Positions 42,501 through 50,880 of a DNA stretch of 64,000 bases are shown piece after piece. The position numbers were made by a program, and so were the translations under genes. The number at the start of each line of letters is the position of its first letter. Positions within the stretch are counted from its first letter, which is position 1. Source of the DNA: Lepidostoma basale (lineage: Eukaryota; Arthropoda; Insecta; Trichoptera; Lepidostomatidae); assembly GCA_022606425.2 (NCBI GenBank), contig JAHDVF020000883.1, forward strand, positions 1,364,001-1,428,000, given 5' to 3'. The notes beneath the pieces were generated by a model. The model worked only from the letters and a program-made list of their open reading frames with translations. It was not told where the DNA came from and did no database searches.

Positions 42501-44955
42501 CCAGCTAATAAATTGTAATTAATAACAACAACAAATCATCACGCCGTTTCTCCGTAGGGGTAGGCAGTGAGAATGGACCACCACAATACTCTATCCTGAC
42601 ACACCTCTCTAGCTTCCTCCACATTCATACATGCACGTCGATTCTTCCGACTTCTAACATGACCAACCTTTAAAATTTGATTAATTTGGTCATGCCATGT
42701 TTTCCTCAGTCTACCTTGACTCCGTACTCCATTTACATTACTAATGAATACTTTCTTAACCATTCTTTCTCCATCCGTGCGCTACATATGTCCGAACCAA
42801 CGCAGCGATCCTTTCATAATTTTGTTCATAATACCTTCTTCGGCTCTACATTCCTTTCTTATATCAGCATTTGAGATTCTGTCGTACATCATTCTACCAC
42901 ACATACGTCTTAGGGACCTCATCTCTACCGCATTTATTCTGCTCTCATCCTTCTTCTGGCAGTTCCATGCTTCACTTCCAAACATAAGTCCTTGCTAGGA
43001 CAATTTTAAACATCATTTGATAATGCCCTAGCAAAGTGAAATATATAAGGCTTGGCACTAGAATTCCATTCCATATTCTTTACGAATGAACAATAATGGT
43101 AAAGAAAAAAAAACTAACTAACCATCACGCCGTCTTCCGAAGGGGTAGGCAGAAAGAATGGACTGCCACACTTTTCTTTCCTGACATATTTCTCTCGAAT
43201 CCTCAACATTCATACATCGTGTCATGCATGCGCGACGATTTCTCTGACTCCTCACATTGCCGAATTTCAACGTTTGATTTATTTGATCGTGCCACGTTTT
43301 CCTCGGTCTTCCTCTATTTCTGGATCCATTTACATCGTTAACATATAATTTTTTTTACCATTAATTCTTTCCATGTGTCCAAACCATCTTAATGATCCTT
43401 TCCTTATTTTGTTCATAACACCATCATTCGCACCGCATTCACTTCTTATATTTTCATTCGACACTCTATCATACATAGAGTATCACACATTCATCTAAGA
43501 GATCTCATTTCTACTGCATTTATTCTAATTTCATCCTTCTTTTGCCAGTTCCATGCTTCGCTTCCACACATAAGAGTCGGTAGAAGAACACCATTGTGCA
43601 CTGCCATGGTAAATAATGTAGATTTTAAATGCAAATGAAATGTATTCTCTGAGAAGAATGCGTGGTAAATCTTTATTTGATATTGTAACAAATTTCGCAG
43701 TGATGACATTATTACCATTGTCTTGATGATAAGAACAATTGGGTACCTTCAAAATTTTCTTGACTAGTCCCATGATGATGACCGTAAGCTGGTTGAGCTC
43801 GTGGACTTCATCCAGGACGATGACGCTGTACTGCGTCAGCAGAGGATCGGAAAACATCTCCCTCAGAAGTATTCCTTCCGTCATAAACTGAAAACACAAA
43901 AAATATATATGTAAATTGATTGTTAGTGGCCCTATCCCACGGCATTTTTTTTGGGAATTCCGGGGACCAAGTCTCTGCGGCTTCGAAGAGATGGGCATCT
44001 CATAACCTCATCTCATTTATTTATTTATTTATTTACACATGATGCTTACATGATTACAAACGCAAAACATTTAGGCGACTCATTTGGACACAAAACGGTG
44101 TTACAAAGATAAGATAAAACAACATGAGACCAAAAAATCATACATATCAGAAGGAATCCAAATATGTAAACGTCAGTGAGGCAGTACTCTTTCCAGAATT
44201 TGTAATATTTTTAATTTTTTTATGAATACTGCCTCACTGACACTGAAAATGTCCAAATCCGAGATGATTAGATTCAGCGTCTGAATTGCTCTTCCTACTG
44301 GCATCACCAAAGGCAGGTTGGTTCTGCGTGACGGAACAAAGAACAATTGATGTCGGCGCTGTCGCAGGTAGTTATCAGGAACAAAAAGACATATTTGCTC
44401 CAGAACATAGGGGTTCTTATGGCGCTGGAAGCTCGCCATTCGTCCTCTCTCTATCTGCTATGGCACTAAGTAATATGTGCCACATTGCCCGGGGTTCGCG
44501 GGGTCTTTAAAAAGACCTCTCGTGGACGCTAGAGAATTGGGCTTGAGTTGTGTTGCTGTTGTAAATGCAACATGGCGCCTTACGACATTTTGTAGAGACA
44601 TATTTTCCAGCAAAACATACCCCATCGTAGCCCTACTACCCTTTTGAACCATCCATTTTAACTTAATAAATAACTGAATTTAATTCAACTAATAAGTTAG
44701 TACAATATTTATTAATTCTGAGGCGGTACAAAGTTCACCGGGTCAGCTAGTAGAAGATATAAATATCGTCACCTTTATCTTGGTGTTGGGTCCACATGCA
44801 GACTGGAATCTGACTGCATAGCCAACGGTGCCTTCTGGACTGCAAGAAGTGTCTTTCTCCAGGGCAACCCTGGTGGCCAGGGTGACGGCTGCAGCCACCC
44901 GAGGTAAGGTGACAGCGACCACACCAGACTGGCAATATCCACATTCGAGCAGGAA
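30452..44955 (-). CDS. Dhx35: DHX35-type DEAH-box RNA helicase (12 exons, 5' end missing)
   Basis: An ATP-dependent RNA helicase of the DEAH/RHA class. DHX35 is known as a nuclear, spliceosome-associated helicase. Twelve exons with GT-AG borders join in phase to 1911 nt, giving 636 residues plus TAA. In order they encode: the region just after Walker A (FLLECGY), motif Ia (TLPRVAA), GYAVRF, motif II written DEVH, motif III SAT, AFLTGQDEV, the IATNIAETSVTIPG motif V region, motif VI QRAGRAGR, the winged-helix/ratchet region (ALGAIDNKG...), and the OB-fold-like C-terminus ending LAPHFYREN. Several segments read like human DHX35 (SVEGRMYPVDVFY, SPPP-like CPPPARSM, FLNYHALRK). Human DHX35 is about 700 residues, so roughly the first 70, with GKST, are missing here. 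Introns carry LINEs in both orientations. The departures in motifs Ia and II are odd but the frame is intact, so I treat it as functional. Confidence 0.92.
30680..30975 (+). pseudogene. LINE-B fragment in helicase last intron
   Basis: VFINKCLRSIFKIYWPQTVS, REQVARRKWQWIGHTLRRNP; antisense to the host gene. Followed by a LINE-K scrap to 31080. Confidence 0.7.
31109..31265 (-). CDS. Dhx35: Dhx35 exon: OB-fold-like
   Basis: 157 nt, phase 1 to phase 2. Acceptor TTACTTACAG, donor AGTG|GTATGT. It encodes KMERILRCLCSGLFMTAAYL, HHSGSYRCL and TELYISPNSCLYNAQQPQ. The 3' tail of a LINE-G insertion ends about 22 nt upstream of the acceptor, so nearly all the acceptor-proximal intron sequence is short. 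Confidence 0.9.
31288..31825 (-). pseudogene. LINE-G 3' part in helicase intron, split by LINE-B
   Basis: Minus frames include TQRAMLGISLRDRVRNDTVR and LKWQWAGHVSRSS. Flanked by TTAGTTT (31288-31294 and 31819-31825), a likely target duplication. Contains the LINE-B insert below. Confidence 0.75.
31518..31699 (+). mobile_element. LINE-B insertion with 13-bp target duplication
   Basis: A 182-bp 5'-truncated LINE-B end (AAAGCGAGGCAGACCTAGAG to GAAGAAGAAGAAG). Flanked by ACCTGTCGGATGA (31505-31517) and ACCTGTTGGATGA (31700-31712). Confidence 0.8.
31845..32115 (-). repeat. tRNA-derived SINE, diverged
   Basis: CAGACCAAAGACAGTGTGAC, GGGAATCGCCGGGACCTTTA and CGGCCACGAAGG. The B box is damaged by a short deletion. 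Confidence 0.7.
32151..32376 (-). CDS. Dhx35: Dhx35 exon: helix bundle
   Basis: 226 nt, phase 0 to phase 1. Acceptor ATTTTTCAG, donor GGAG|GTGGGT. It encodes VGEGDLITLLNVYDGFKKQ, SWCGKMFLNYHALRK and VEIRASLEKLV, a clear match to the 'GD.L.LL..Y..F...W....F.N...L' signature. Confidence 0.92.
32495..33200 (-). pseudogene. LINE-T copy in helicase intron
   Basis: Minus frames: ISVNEKNLEQVSEFVYLGSM, VERSVGAGNKVNGALKI, VLVPTLMYGSEAW, MCGRTIYDRISNADIRKECR, GSLRWFGHMERMDGERMVKK. 3' end toward TAACTAACTAACC. Same strand as the helicase. Confidence 0.8.
33258..33385 (-). CDS. Dhx35: Dhx35 exon: helicase-associated domain
   Basis: 128 nt, phase 1 to phase 0. Acceptor TTCGAACAG, donor TGAG|GTTAGT. It encodes NFGCTEEILSIVSMMQVE and then VFVSPSGGQGAINAKVAKR. 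This matches the 'C..E.L.I..M' helix bundle of the family. Confidence 0.9.
33510..33790 (+). pseudogene. LINE-F fragment
   Basis: MKLRQRMIKCYIWSVLLYGW, TWTLKVTVMNRLEAIEMW, YRRMLHIPWSDRVSNADVLH. Confidence 0.7.
33800..34230 (-). pseudogene. LINE-F fragment, opposite strand
   Basis: MEKFKYLGSILKQYLDPDVE, FYNDNFNLKLRQRMIKCYVW, CETWTLKLNSMNRLEAFEMW. Tail to tail with the previous fragment in the same intron. Confidence 0.7.
34325..34491 (-). CDS. Dhx35: Dhx35 exon: winged-helix/ratchet
   Basis: 167 nt, phase 2 to phase 1. Acceptor GTTATTTAG, donor AGTG|GTAAGA. It encodes FPFPCPPPARSMLSAVEVL and FALGAIDNKGNLTSPLGEQM, the usual 'AL..LYALGA.D..G.LT..G' helicase-associated pattern. Confidence 0.92.
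34604..34723 (-). CDS. Dhx35: Dhx35 exon: ratchet domain start
   Basis: 120 nt, phase 2 at both ends. Acceptor CTGATTGCAG, donor TAAG|GTAAAC. It encodes LYTEEEYDKLLPSVPPEIQR and then LSAIVLQLKALGIDNIL, the canonical start of the winged-helix region in DEAH helicases. Confidence 0.92.
34760..35015 (-). repeat. tRNA-derived SINE, best copy
   Basis: Minus strand: A box TGGCAGAGTGG (34991-35001) and B box GGTTCGATTCC (34947-34957) of a pol III promoter, a tRNA-unrelated body, and an A-rich 3' end. In helicase intron, same strand. Confidence 0.85.
35035..35185 (+). pseudogene. LINE-T scrap
   Basis: AATGGAGTTCTAGTGCCAAT, AGAATGTGTCAGAACTTG; stops present. Confidence 0.55.
35200..35366. repeat. 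Single arm of the 10618-11339 repeat
   Basis: AAATAAAACGATGTTTTTTG, CTGTCGATACCAGCGAGC, GCGAAACCGGTCGCAG, AAAAGTGGAAGTAG. Confidence 0.75.
35367..35650 (-). pseudogene. LINE-B insertion just after the motif VI exon
   Basis: Minus frame is open from the exon through MAGEKPIREQVARRKWQWIG to ATWRRALQDEVKAAGLTWDD. The AAGAAGAAAGAAGAA tail lies at the low-coordinate end. Confidence 0.8.
35687..35828 (-). CDS. Dhx35: Dhx35 exon: motif VI
   Basis: 142 nt, phase 1 to phase 2. Acceptor AATTATTTTCAG, donor ACAG|GTTAGA. It encodes VIDCGFHKVRYLDP, LCPVSKANAIQRAGRAGR (arginine fingers of motif VI) and GKCYR. The frame stays open past the donor into a LINE-B copy down to 35404. Confidence 0.94.
36086..36370 (-). 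pseudogene. LINE-B fragment just after the motif V exon
   Basis: Minus frame open from the exon into LKLQVFSSSVKSVLLYGCET, VIGKLQVFINRCLRSIF, WPQTVSNAVLWTMACEKP. Confidence 0.75.
36376..36625 (-). CDS. Dhx35: Dhx35 exon: motifs IV-V
   Basis: 250 nt, ending in phase 1. Acceptor TTTTTAAAG, donor TATG|GTAAGC. It begins DEVISVCRLLEEY, passes VVPLYGALPHYRQ, and includes KVVIATNIAETSVTIPG (motif V). The intron just downstream holds a same-strand LINE-B remnant, so the reading frame stays open past the donor to 36086. Confidence 0.93.
36690..37560 (-). pseudogene. LINE-T copy with RT YADD
   Basis: Minus frames: MKELKGLDAGAQMSRVSVSC then LSYADDAVLLADNEHELQV (catalytic YADD), YLGSMFKKDGQAERDIERRV, NGVLVPTLMYGSKAW. 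In helicase intron, same strand, with frameshifts. Confidence 0.75.
37686..37783 (-). CDS. Dhx35: Dhx35 exon: RecA2 start
   Basis: 98 nt, entering in phase 1 and leaving in phase 0. Acceptor TTTTGTTTAG, donor ACAG|GTGAGT. It encodes DPVPDYAQSTVDTVIKIH and then GDILAFLTGQ, the first strand of the second RecA domain. The upstream intron (4.46 kb) holds the LINE-K nest. Confidence 0.92.
37805..38098 (+). pseudogene. LINE-K host copy, 5' half
   Basis: VSTMEDLGIIYNSRLTFRAN, FKPEEF. It continues at 41446 (CTATGCTGGAGAGGGTT), so the 3.3-kb insert below split it. Confidence 0.7.
38330..41098 (-). pseudogene. LINE-K endonuclease-reverse transcriptase, 922 codons open
   Basis: In phase with ORF1 from the codon after TGA. 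Endonuclease part: CFYQNARGLNTKCTEFYNE, ICLTETWLSD, GGGCLLAVR, VILLGDFNLYS (catalytic GDFN), DLIFST, SYHPALNFDL. RT part: KISPVFKKGTKSCVENYRPV, NEQHGFRSGRSTI, YSDFSKAFDKVDHQLLL, SSGVPQGSNLGPLLFTIFIN, LLFADDIKVFS (catalytic FADD). An 11-bp deletion near 38403, compared with the copy at 45446-45853, shifts the last ~25 codons. CR1/Jockey-like by motif style. Confidence 0.88.
41099..41440 (-). pseudogene. LINE-K ORF1 C-terminal part
   Basis: About 113 codons, starting at the truncation with DWKVAKGTRRGR. It has FYHLYPLHKDTTADDLIKYL, FKIKSRGDYASFKLGIP and WPRHSYVKEWDN, the shape of the ORF1p C-terminal RNA-binding region of insect LINEs. It ends in TGA followed directly by CTAG, and the next frame continues in phase. 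Confidence 0.75.
41446..41830 (+). pseudogene. LINE-K host copy, 3' half
   Basis: After the insert: YGSYPWLYPTAFLLGMMGTN, LQLRRDGQLITHFF, TGHQNQSASSDSGGKS; a pseudogene continuing 37805-38098. Confidence 0.7.
41890..42150 (-). repeat. ATT-tailed LINE end joined to a tRNA-SINE
   Basis: ATTATTATTATT then GCGAGCCAAATCCATGTAAA, then SINE body, GGGAATCGAACCCTGGACC (B box complement) and CAGCCACGAAGG. Confidence 0.7.
42245..42428 (-). CDS. Dhx35: Dhx35 exon: motif III (SAT)
   Basis: 184 nt, ending in phase 1. Acceptor ATATTTTCAG, donor CAAG|GTAAAC. It encodes LKLVVSSATMDAEFLRDFF and then a lysine-rich stretch (NNKKKKTSIDDS) before SVEGRMYPVDVFYVQ. SAT couples ATP hydrolysis to unwinding in this family. 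The lysine-rich insert is a loop of variable length among relatives. Confidence 0.92.
42535..42990 (-). pseudogene. LINE-T fragment in helicase intron
   Basis: MRSLRRMCGRMMYDRISNAD, GSLRWFGHM, MVKKVFISNVNGVRSQGRLR, KNRRACMNVEEAREVCQDRV. Same strand as the gene; followed by a family P scrap (42990-43060). Confidence 0.75.
43110..43612 (-). pseudogene. LINE-T fragment in helicase intron
   Basis: Starts AACTAACTAACCATCACGCC on plus; minus frames MAVHNGVLLPTLMCGSEAWN and RINAVEMRSLR. Confidence 0.75.
43747..43887 (-). CDS. Dhx35: Dhx35 exon: motif II (DEVH)
   Basis: 141 nt, phase 0 at both ends; acceptor TGTTTTCAG, donor AAG|GTACCC. It encodes FMTEGILLREMF and then VIVLDEVHEL, where the family norm is DEAHER. 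Walker B acidic residues D and E and the histidine are kept. The exon ends GLVKKILK, like GLLKKI in relatives. Confidence 0.9.
43925..44442. pseudogene. LINE-K fragments, head to head
   Basis: 43925-44010 is plus (CCCACGGCATTTTTTTTGGG); 44015-44442 is minus with an ATTT-repeat tail and LEQICLFVPDNYLRQRRHQL, VMPVGRAIQTLN. Confidence 0.65.
44470..44750. repeat. Possible Helitron-like end
   Basis: GCCCGGGGTTCGCGGGGTCT at one side and GTTCACCGGGTCAGCTAGT at the other. CTAG endings are typical of Helitrons, but no hairpin or replicase is evident. Confidence 0.3.
44773..44955 (-). CDS. Dhx35: Dhx35 exon: post-Walker A to motif Ia
   Basis: This is the first recognisable exon, 183 nt, phase 0 at both ends. 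Acceptor TTTTATTGCAG precedes TTCCTG and the donor is AAG|GTGACG. It encodes FLLECGYCQSGVV, then TLPRVAA (motif Ia, usually PRR) and GTVGYAVRF. The preceding exon should end after GKSTQ.PQ. No such exon was recognised up to 64000. Confidence 0.88.
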
Positions 44956-45049
44956 CTGCAATAAAATGACATCATTTGAAAAACAAATGAAATATAACTA
45001 ACATCGTGCCATTTCCTGAGAGGATGGAGCGCCATACTGCTGACATATC

Positions 45050-45415
45050 TTACGTTATATCGTGCCACGTTTTCCTCGGTCTTCCTCTATTTCTAGTTCC
45101 ATTTACATTGTTAAAATATATTATTTTTTTACCATTCTTTCTTCATTAATTATTTCCATGTGTTCAAACCATCTTAATGATCCTTTCATTATTTTGTTCA
45201 TAACACCATCATTCGCACCGCATTCACTTCTTAAATTTTCATTCGACACTCTATAGTACACAGAGTATTAGCACATTCGTCTTAGAGATCTCATTTCTAC
45301 TGCATTTATTCTACTTTCATCCGTCTTTTGCCAGTTTTATGCTTCGCTTCCATACATAAGGGTCGGTAGAAGAACACCATTGTGCACTGCCATTCTAGCT
45401 TTTTTGGAATCATAA
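45050..45415 (-). pseudogene. LINE-T fragment
   Basis: Complement of GRPRKTWH, WFEHMEI-like and MRSLRR; no tail repeat kept. Confidence 0.65.
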
Positions 45416-45419
45416 AAAA

Positions 45420-45970
45420 ACATTAAGATTAAGAATTAGAAAGAATCATAACATGGATATTGCATCCCTGAGGCAACTCACGCTATCACGAAATATGTCG
45501 ACCTCCGAGGCGACCCGATTAAGCAATAAGATTGCCCTACCCACAGGCATGACCATTGGCATGTTGGTTTTGCAGTGCGGCAAATAAAACAATCTGTGCT
45601 GTCTTTGACAAAGGTAATTATCAGGGACAAATAGACCTACATCACTCAGGACATCCGAGTTCTGTATACGGCCGCCAATCAGCTGAAAGAAGTGAACTCC
45701 CAAGTGGATATTCCTCCTTCTCTCCAATGATTGGTAGCTTAGCACACCTAGCGAGAATTCAGTCGGAAAGAGCCATGGGTAATAACCGCGCTCCCTGAGG
45801 TAAAGAAAGCTCGCTCTACCATCAGAGAATATCGGATCCCAGGCGGTGACCAAATAATGGAACTATATTCCAGCCGACTTCTTACCAGGGAATTATACAA
45901 TACCCGAAGTACCCGAGTGTTCGAAAATATCTTGGCATTCCTAAAAACAAATCCAAGCATTTTATTGGAA
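45420..45970 (-). pseudogene. LINE-K 3' part
   Basis: RSRLEYSSIIWSPPGIRYSL, then a deletion, FLYLRERGYYPWLFPTEFSL, SDVGLFVPDNYLCQRQHRLF, RDSVSCLRDAISML. Useful as the reference for the end of LINE-K. Confidence 0.75.
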
Positions 45971-45974
45971 CTAT

Positions 45975-46400
45975 AATATTACAATGAAGAACATAATGAG
46001 GGCATTATTTGCGAACTCGGCAAACTCCACCAACAATCAAAAGTGAGATATGAATTGGGTCTTATTCATAATACATTTGCACACAATTTTTATTGATTTT
46101 CAGTTTCAAATTCGGCTTCATTCTGAAGAATTTTGCTATTAAAATATAGGGTTTGTTGCAAACATGGCAACCTCCACTTGAGTGTTGCAAAGCTGGCAAC
46201 ACTCCAAAATGAAATTCATTATTTTACTTTAATTATCAACATAATGATGATTATTTCATGGCTGATTACTTTTAAAATACTAACTGGTTGAGATGAAAAA
46301 AATAAATATCGTAAAAAAGCGCATTTTATTAGCGTATCAGTTTTTTGCGATTTACTCAAAACATCTAATGATGGAGTTTGCCAGGTTTGCAACTAATACC
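45975..46400. other. Anonymous DNA
   Basis: No gene or repeat recognised. Confidence 0.45.
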
Positions 46401-46419
46401 CTCATATGGAAGGAATGGA

Positions 46420-48080
46420 CGATCAAGAAAATATATGAAGCCGTGGAAGACCAAGGAAAGCGTGGCATTAACAAATTAATAAAATACTAAAAGGCGACCA
46501 CGTTCGAAGCGTGCATGTTACGATATATGAATGTAGAGGAAGCTAAATTTTCCAATCACCTTTCGACAAATAATATTTTGTCTAAATTACAATCCGCCTA
46601 CAGACGTTTCCATTCAACGGAGACGGGATTGCTTAGAGTCATGTCAGATTTAGTACTGGCAAACGAATCGGGCAAATTGGCACTGCTTTCCCTTCTGGAC
46701 ATGAGCGCTGCGTTTGACACAATTGATCACTCATATCTTATCCAACGATTAGCGATCACGTATGGTTTTAGAGGTAATGCCATAGACTGGCTAAATTCAT
46801 ATCTGTCGGATCGTTCACAAGCTGTGCAGCTAGCAGGTAAAAAATCCTCATTTACTAATATCCAATCTGGTGTGCCACAAGGCTCTGTTTTAGGACCCCT
46901 TTTATTTATCATGTTTACGAATGACGTTGCCAAAATAATCGAATCCTTTGGCCTCCTCTCACATTGCTATGCTGATGATCAGCAACTTTATTTTTTCTGC
47001 AACCCTGATGACACCAAACATCTTACGTCAATAACTGTCAACTGCATTGATGCCATATCCAGATGGATGGCATCAAACAAACTTAAACTAAATCCATCCA
47101 AAACGGAATTTCTCTGGACTTCTTTCGCAAAGCGTCAACATCTTATCGATCATTCCTCAATTTCAACAGCTGACAATGATATCGTTCCCAAAAACTCAAC
47201 AAAGCTTCTTGGTGTTTATCTTGACGCAAATCTGTCTCTAAAATCCCAAATTAATAACACGGTCAGCGCTAGTTTCTTCCACCTAAGACGATTAAAATCC
47301 GTCAAAAGGAGTATTCCCCATGACACTTTCAAAACTCTTGTAAATTCCTTCGTTGTGTCACGACTTGATTATTGTAATGGAATTTATGCAAACATTCCAA
47401 AACAACAAATAAACAAACTTCAATCTGCGTTCAATGCAGCAGCAAGGCCAGGCATTCCAAAAAAGTCCCATATAACACAACATCTCAAAGAACTTCACTG
47501 GCTCAAAAGTCCAGAAAGAATCCAGTATAAACTCTGCTGGACAGTCTTCAAAGCGCTACATGGAATGGCGCCAAGTTATATATCTGAACTCTGTATAACG
47601 GACAGCCTAAATTCACGGAAATCCACACTTCACTCGGCAAACTCCTCAGCAATAGGAAGATTAGTTGAGCCGAAGCGTTACCTCAGTACAAATTTCGGGG
47701 ATCGAGTGTTCGCGGTAGCCGGTCCATCAGCTTGGAACAATCTCCCTTCACACCTTAGATGCATAAATGATCCGACAGATTTCAGATCTAAATTGAAAAC
47801 CCATATTTTTCATATTTCATACCCAATTTAAACATTTATACTTTGTTCTACTATACTTTTAAACCGATCGTTTTTTAAGCGGTCACATTTAGATTTTTAG
47901 ATTTAAAACACGTCTTAATGCGCCCTTGAGGTGATTACATCACAAAACCGGCGCTTTAAAAGTTAGCATATTATTATTATTATTATTATTAAAGATGTAT
48001 GTCAGGACAAAGGAGTATGCCGGTCAATCCTATCTGCCTACTTTTCCGGGGAAACGGCGTGATGGTTAGCTAGTAAGTTA
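46420..48080 (+). pseudogene. LINE-T tail interrupted by LINE-L
   Basis: Left part 46420-46547 (TGGCATTAACAAATTAAT, ATGAATGTAGAGGAAGCT), right part 47994-48080 (GTATGTCAGGACAAAGGAG, GGCGTGATGG). The insert falls between GAAGCT and GTATGTCAGG. Confidence 0.8.
46548..47993 (+). mobile_element. LINE-L (L2/CR1-like) reverse transcriptase insertion
   Basis: 438 codons open (46515-47831), of which the first ~11 come from LINE-T. RT motifs: LQSAYRRFHSTETGLLR, LSLLDMSAAFDTIDHSYLI, NIQSGVPQGSVLGPLLFIMF, CYADDQQLYF (catalytic YADD), SNKLKLNPSKTEFLW, LLGVYLDANLS, SRLDYCNGIYANIP, LHWLKSPERIQYKLCWTVFK. 5'-truncated. The 3' end is GCGCTTTAAAAGTTAGCATA plus ATT repeats. No internal stop. Confidence 0.88.
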
Positions 48081-48279
48081 GAATTTTACATTTGATTCTA
48101 AATTACCCTGTGTCGAACTACAGCGGGTACTTCTATAACCGAGTAAACACGTTTGATCGATTTTGTCATTAGCAGGGTTCATTTATAGATACTTTGAAAG
48201 TTAATCCAGGCATATAATATCGTAGTTGCGTTTTCAATATCTGTCATAAAAAAAAAACAATTTACAGACAGGGACAAAC

Positions 48280-48780
48280 ATGTATGGACCCTCATGTATG
48301 GAAGTGAAGCTTGAAGCTGGCAAAAGAAGGATGAAAGCAGGATAAACGCCGTAGAAATGAGATCACTAAGAAGAATGTGCGGGAAAACATTGTATGATAG
48401 AATACCGAACGATGAAATAAGAAAGAAATGTAAGGCAGATGACTGCATCATGAATAAAATTAAAAAAGGATCCCTGAGATGGTTCGGACATATGGAACGA
48501 ATGGATGAGAGTAGAATGGTTAAAAAGTTGTACACAATCAGCGTGAGTGGGAAAAGAAGCCGAGGACGACCGAGGAAAACATGGCATGACCAAATTAATC
48601 AATTACTAAAAGGCGGCCACATTCGAAGTCGGAACAATCGACGTGCATGCATGGTACGATGTATGAATGTAGAGGAAGCTTGAGAGGTATGCCAGGACAG
48701 GCCAGTGTGGCGATCCATCCTCTCTGCCTACCCCCCCGGGGAAATGGCGTGATGGTTAGTTAGTTAGTTAGTTAGACAAA
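48280..48780 (+). pseudogene. LINE-T 3' end
   Basis: MRSLRRMCGKTLYDRIPNDE, GSLRWFGHMERMDESRMVKK, RSRGRPRKTWHDQINQLL; ends GTTAGTTAGTTAGTTAG. Confidence 0.8.
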
Positions 48781-48784
48781 CATA

Positions 48785-49560
48785 TTTTAACCGGTATGAT
48801 GGATGAAAGGTTTGGATGCAGGTGCAAAAATGAACGGTGGGTCAGTAAGCTGTCTGTTGTATGCGGACGACGCTGTGCTACTTGCAGACAACGAGCATGA
48901 ACTACAAGTCCTGGTGTCTAGTATGTATGATGTATGCAAGCGATACGATTTGATGATGAATGTGAATAAGTCCAAGGTAATGATTTTCGAAAAAGGATAA
49001 ATGACAGTTTGCAACATTAGTGTAAACGGTGAAAATCTGGAACAAGTGGATGAATTTGTTTATTCAGGAAGTATGTTTACAATCGGATCGAAGAGTGGAG
49101 AAGAAGGTTTTTGAAAGAAGGGTTGAGGCAGGCAACAGAGTAAATGGTGCACTTAAAGTTGTCATCGCAAACAAAAGCCTATCTAAAAAAGCTAAGATGA
49201 CAGTGCATAATGGTGTTATTGTACCGACCCTTATGCATGGAAGTGAAGCATGTAACTGGCAGAAGAATAATGAAAATAGAATAAATGCGGTAGAAATGAG
49301 ATCTCTCAGACGAATGTGTGGATACTCTGTGAGTGTCGAATGAAAATATAAGAAATGAATGCGGTGCGAATGATGGTGTTATGAACAAAAGAATGAAAGG
49401 ATCGTTGAAATGGTTTGGACACATAGAAAGAATGAATGAAGAAAGAATGGTAAAAAAATTATGTGTTCACGATGTAAATGGAACTAGAAACAGAGGAAGA
49501 ACGAGGGAAACGTGGCACGATCAAATAAATCAAATATTGAATGTCGGCCACGTGAGGAGT
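48785..49560 (+). pseudogene. LINE-T copy with RT YADD
   Basis: KGLDAGAKMNGGSVSCLLYA then DDAVLLADNEHELQVL, MMNVNKSKVMIFEKG, NGALKVVIANKSLSKKAKMT, RSLRRMCGYSVS, KGSLKWFGHIERMNEERMVK. Frameshifted at several places. Confidence 0.8.
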
Positions 49561-49564
49561 CAAA

Positions 49565-50150
49565 TTTTGAAAGGAAAAAAAATCGCAAAATGGCGTATCG
49601 AAAAAAAAATTATTTGCCCTATTTTTTTCAACTTTATAATTTTTTTAAATAGTCAAAACAAAAAAATTTCAAAAACCTCTCCATCATGCGATACTCAGAT
49701 ATATAAAGAAGCTCTGTGCAAAATTTCAAGTAGATCGGTATATACTGGAGATAACATGTCAACCGTATCGAAAAGAGTCACTTTGGAAAAACGCGTTTAA
49801 AGTGTGGAGTCGAGTTTCGCGCGATCTAATTCGTTTAATAGTGTGTTATACTTACATTTTCTCAACCAGCGATCCCAGCCTCATACAACTTTCGACCTTC
49901 CATGAAGTCGATTTCTAATAATTTATAGGGTACTAAAGAGTTTTCATAATGTGGGCTTTTCCCAGGTAATCAGAGTTTGCCTGCCGTCTATCGTTCATTC
50001 GTCCGTCCGGACCGATTTAGTCAGTGCGTCACAAAAATAGCTGTAACTTCTAAAATATTCAGAATTTCAGAAAATTCTTTTATGGTGATATTCTTAAAGG
50101 TCGAAACTTTAAAAATATGCAAAAAAAATTATTTATTCAATTTTCTACAC
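49565..50150. other. Anonymous low-complexity DNA
   Basis: A 155-codon frame running in from LINE-T loses similarity at 49560 and is not supported as a gene. No other feature recognised. Confidence 0.45.
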
Positions 50151-50154
50151 TAGC

Positions 50155-50880
50155 TCTCTCTCTCTGGTTTCAATCCTGGGATTGGTTTGCAGCAATTTCC
50201 TCTATTCTTCTTTTCCATTCTTCCCTGTCTTGTGCGGCTCTTTTGAAATCTGCATATGATGAGCAGCGCACGTCCACCAACAGGTCCTCCAGGTACTCTC
50301 GGCGTGGGCGTCCCCTAGAGTTTGTCCCCTCGGTCATACCCTCCATTATGGCATGCAAGAGGCCTTCTTGTCGTATTACATGGCCGATCCATCTTGCACG
50401 CCTTTCGGACAAGGTCCTGAGCAGGTGCCTTCCTCTTTCGATTCTTTGAAGAACCTCCTCATTCGTGATATGGTCTCTCCAGGAAATTCCTAATAATCTT
50501 CTATAGGACCACATCTCAAAAGCCTCTAGTCTCCGTTTATCTCTTTCGGATAGGCACCATGTCTCGCAGCCGTACATCAAAATACTCCATACATAGGTTT
50601 TGATGAGGAGTATTCTCAGTTTGAGGTCTATATTATTCGATTATATTATTTTCGACCTTTTATTAAATGCAAGCCTAGCCTAATGTATACGGCTGTCGAC
50701 CTCGCTCTTAGACCGACCGTCCCATGTTATTTTGCTCCCGAGGTAGACAAACTCCTTGGTGTTCTTTAGTGGAACTCCTGACATCACTACTCTCATCTGA
50801 TGTTGCGTTTGGCCTACAGTCAGCAGCTTTGTTTTGTCTTTATTTATCTTCATGTTGTAGTTATTAATTAGTTATTAAGA
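50155..50880 (-). pseudogene. LINE-D 3' part
   Basis: 136-codon frame MMYGCETWCLSERDKRRLEA, SYRRLLGISWRDHITNEEVL, RWIGHVIRQEG, nearly identical to 7538-7948; upstream sequence gives INKDKTKLLTVGQTQHQMR-type. Confidence 0.8.

Noticed and set aside
43531..43998. 155-codon open frame around the DEVH exon
   Set aside because: It joins intron, exon and LINE-T sequence by chance; clean splice sites inside it define the real exon.
49333..49800. 155-codon open frame
   Set aside because: The first part is LINE-T; the rest is low-complexity lysine/phenylalanine codons with no family resemblance.
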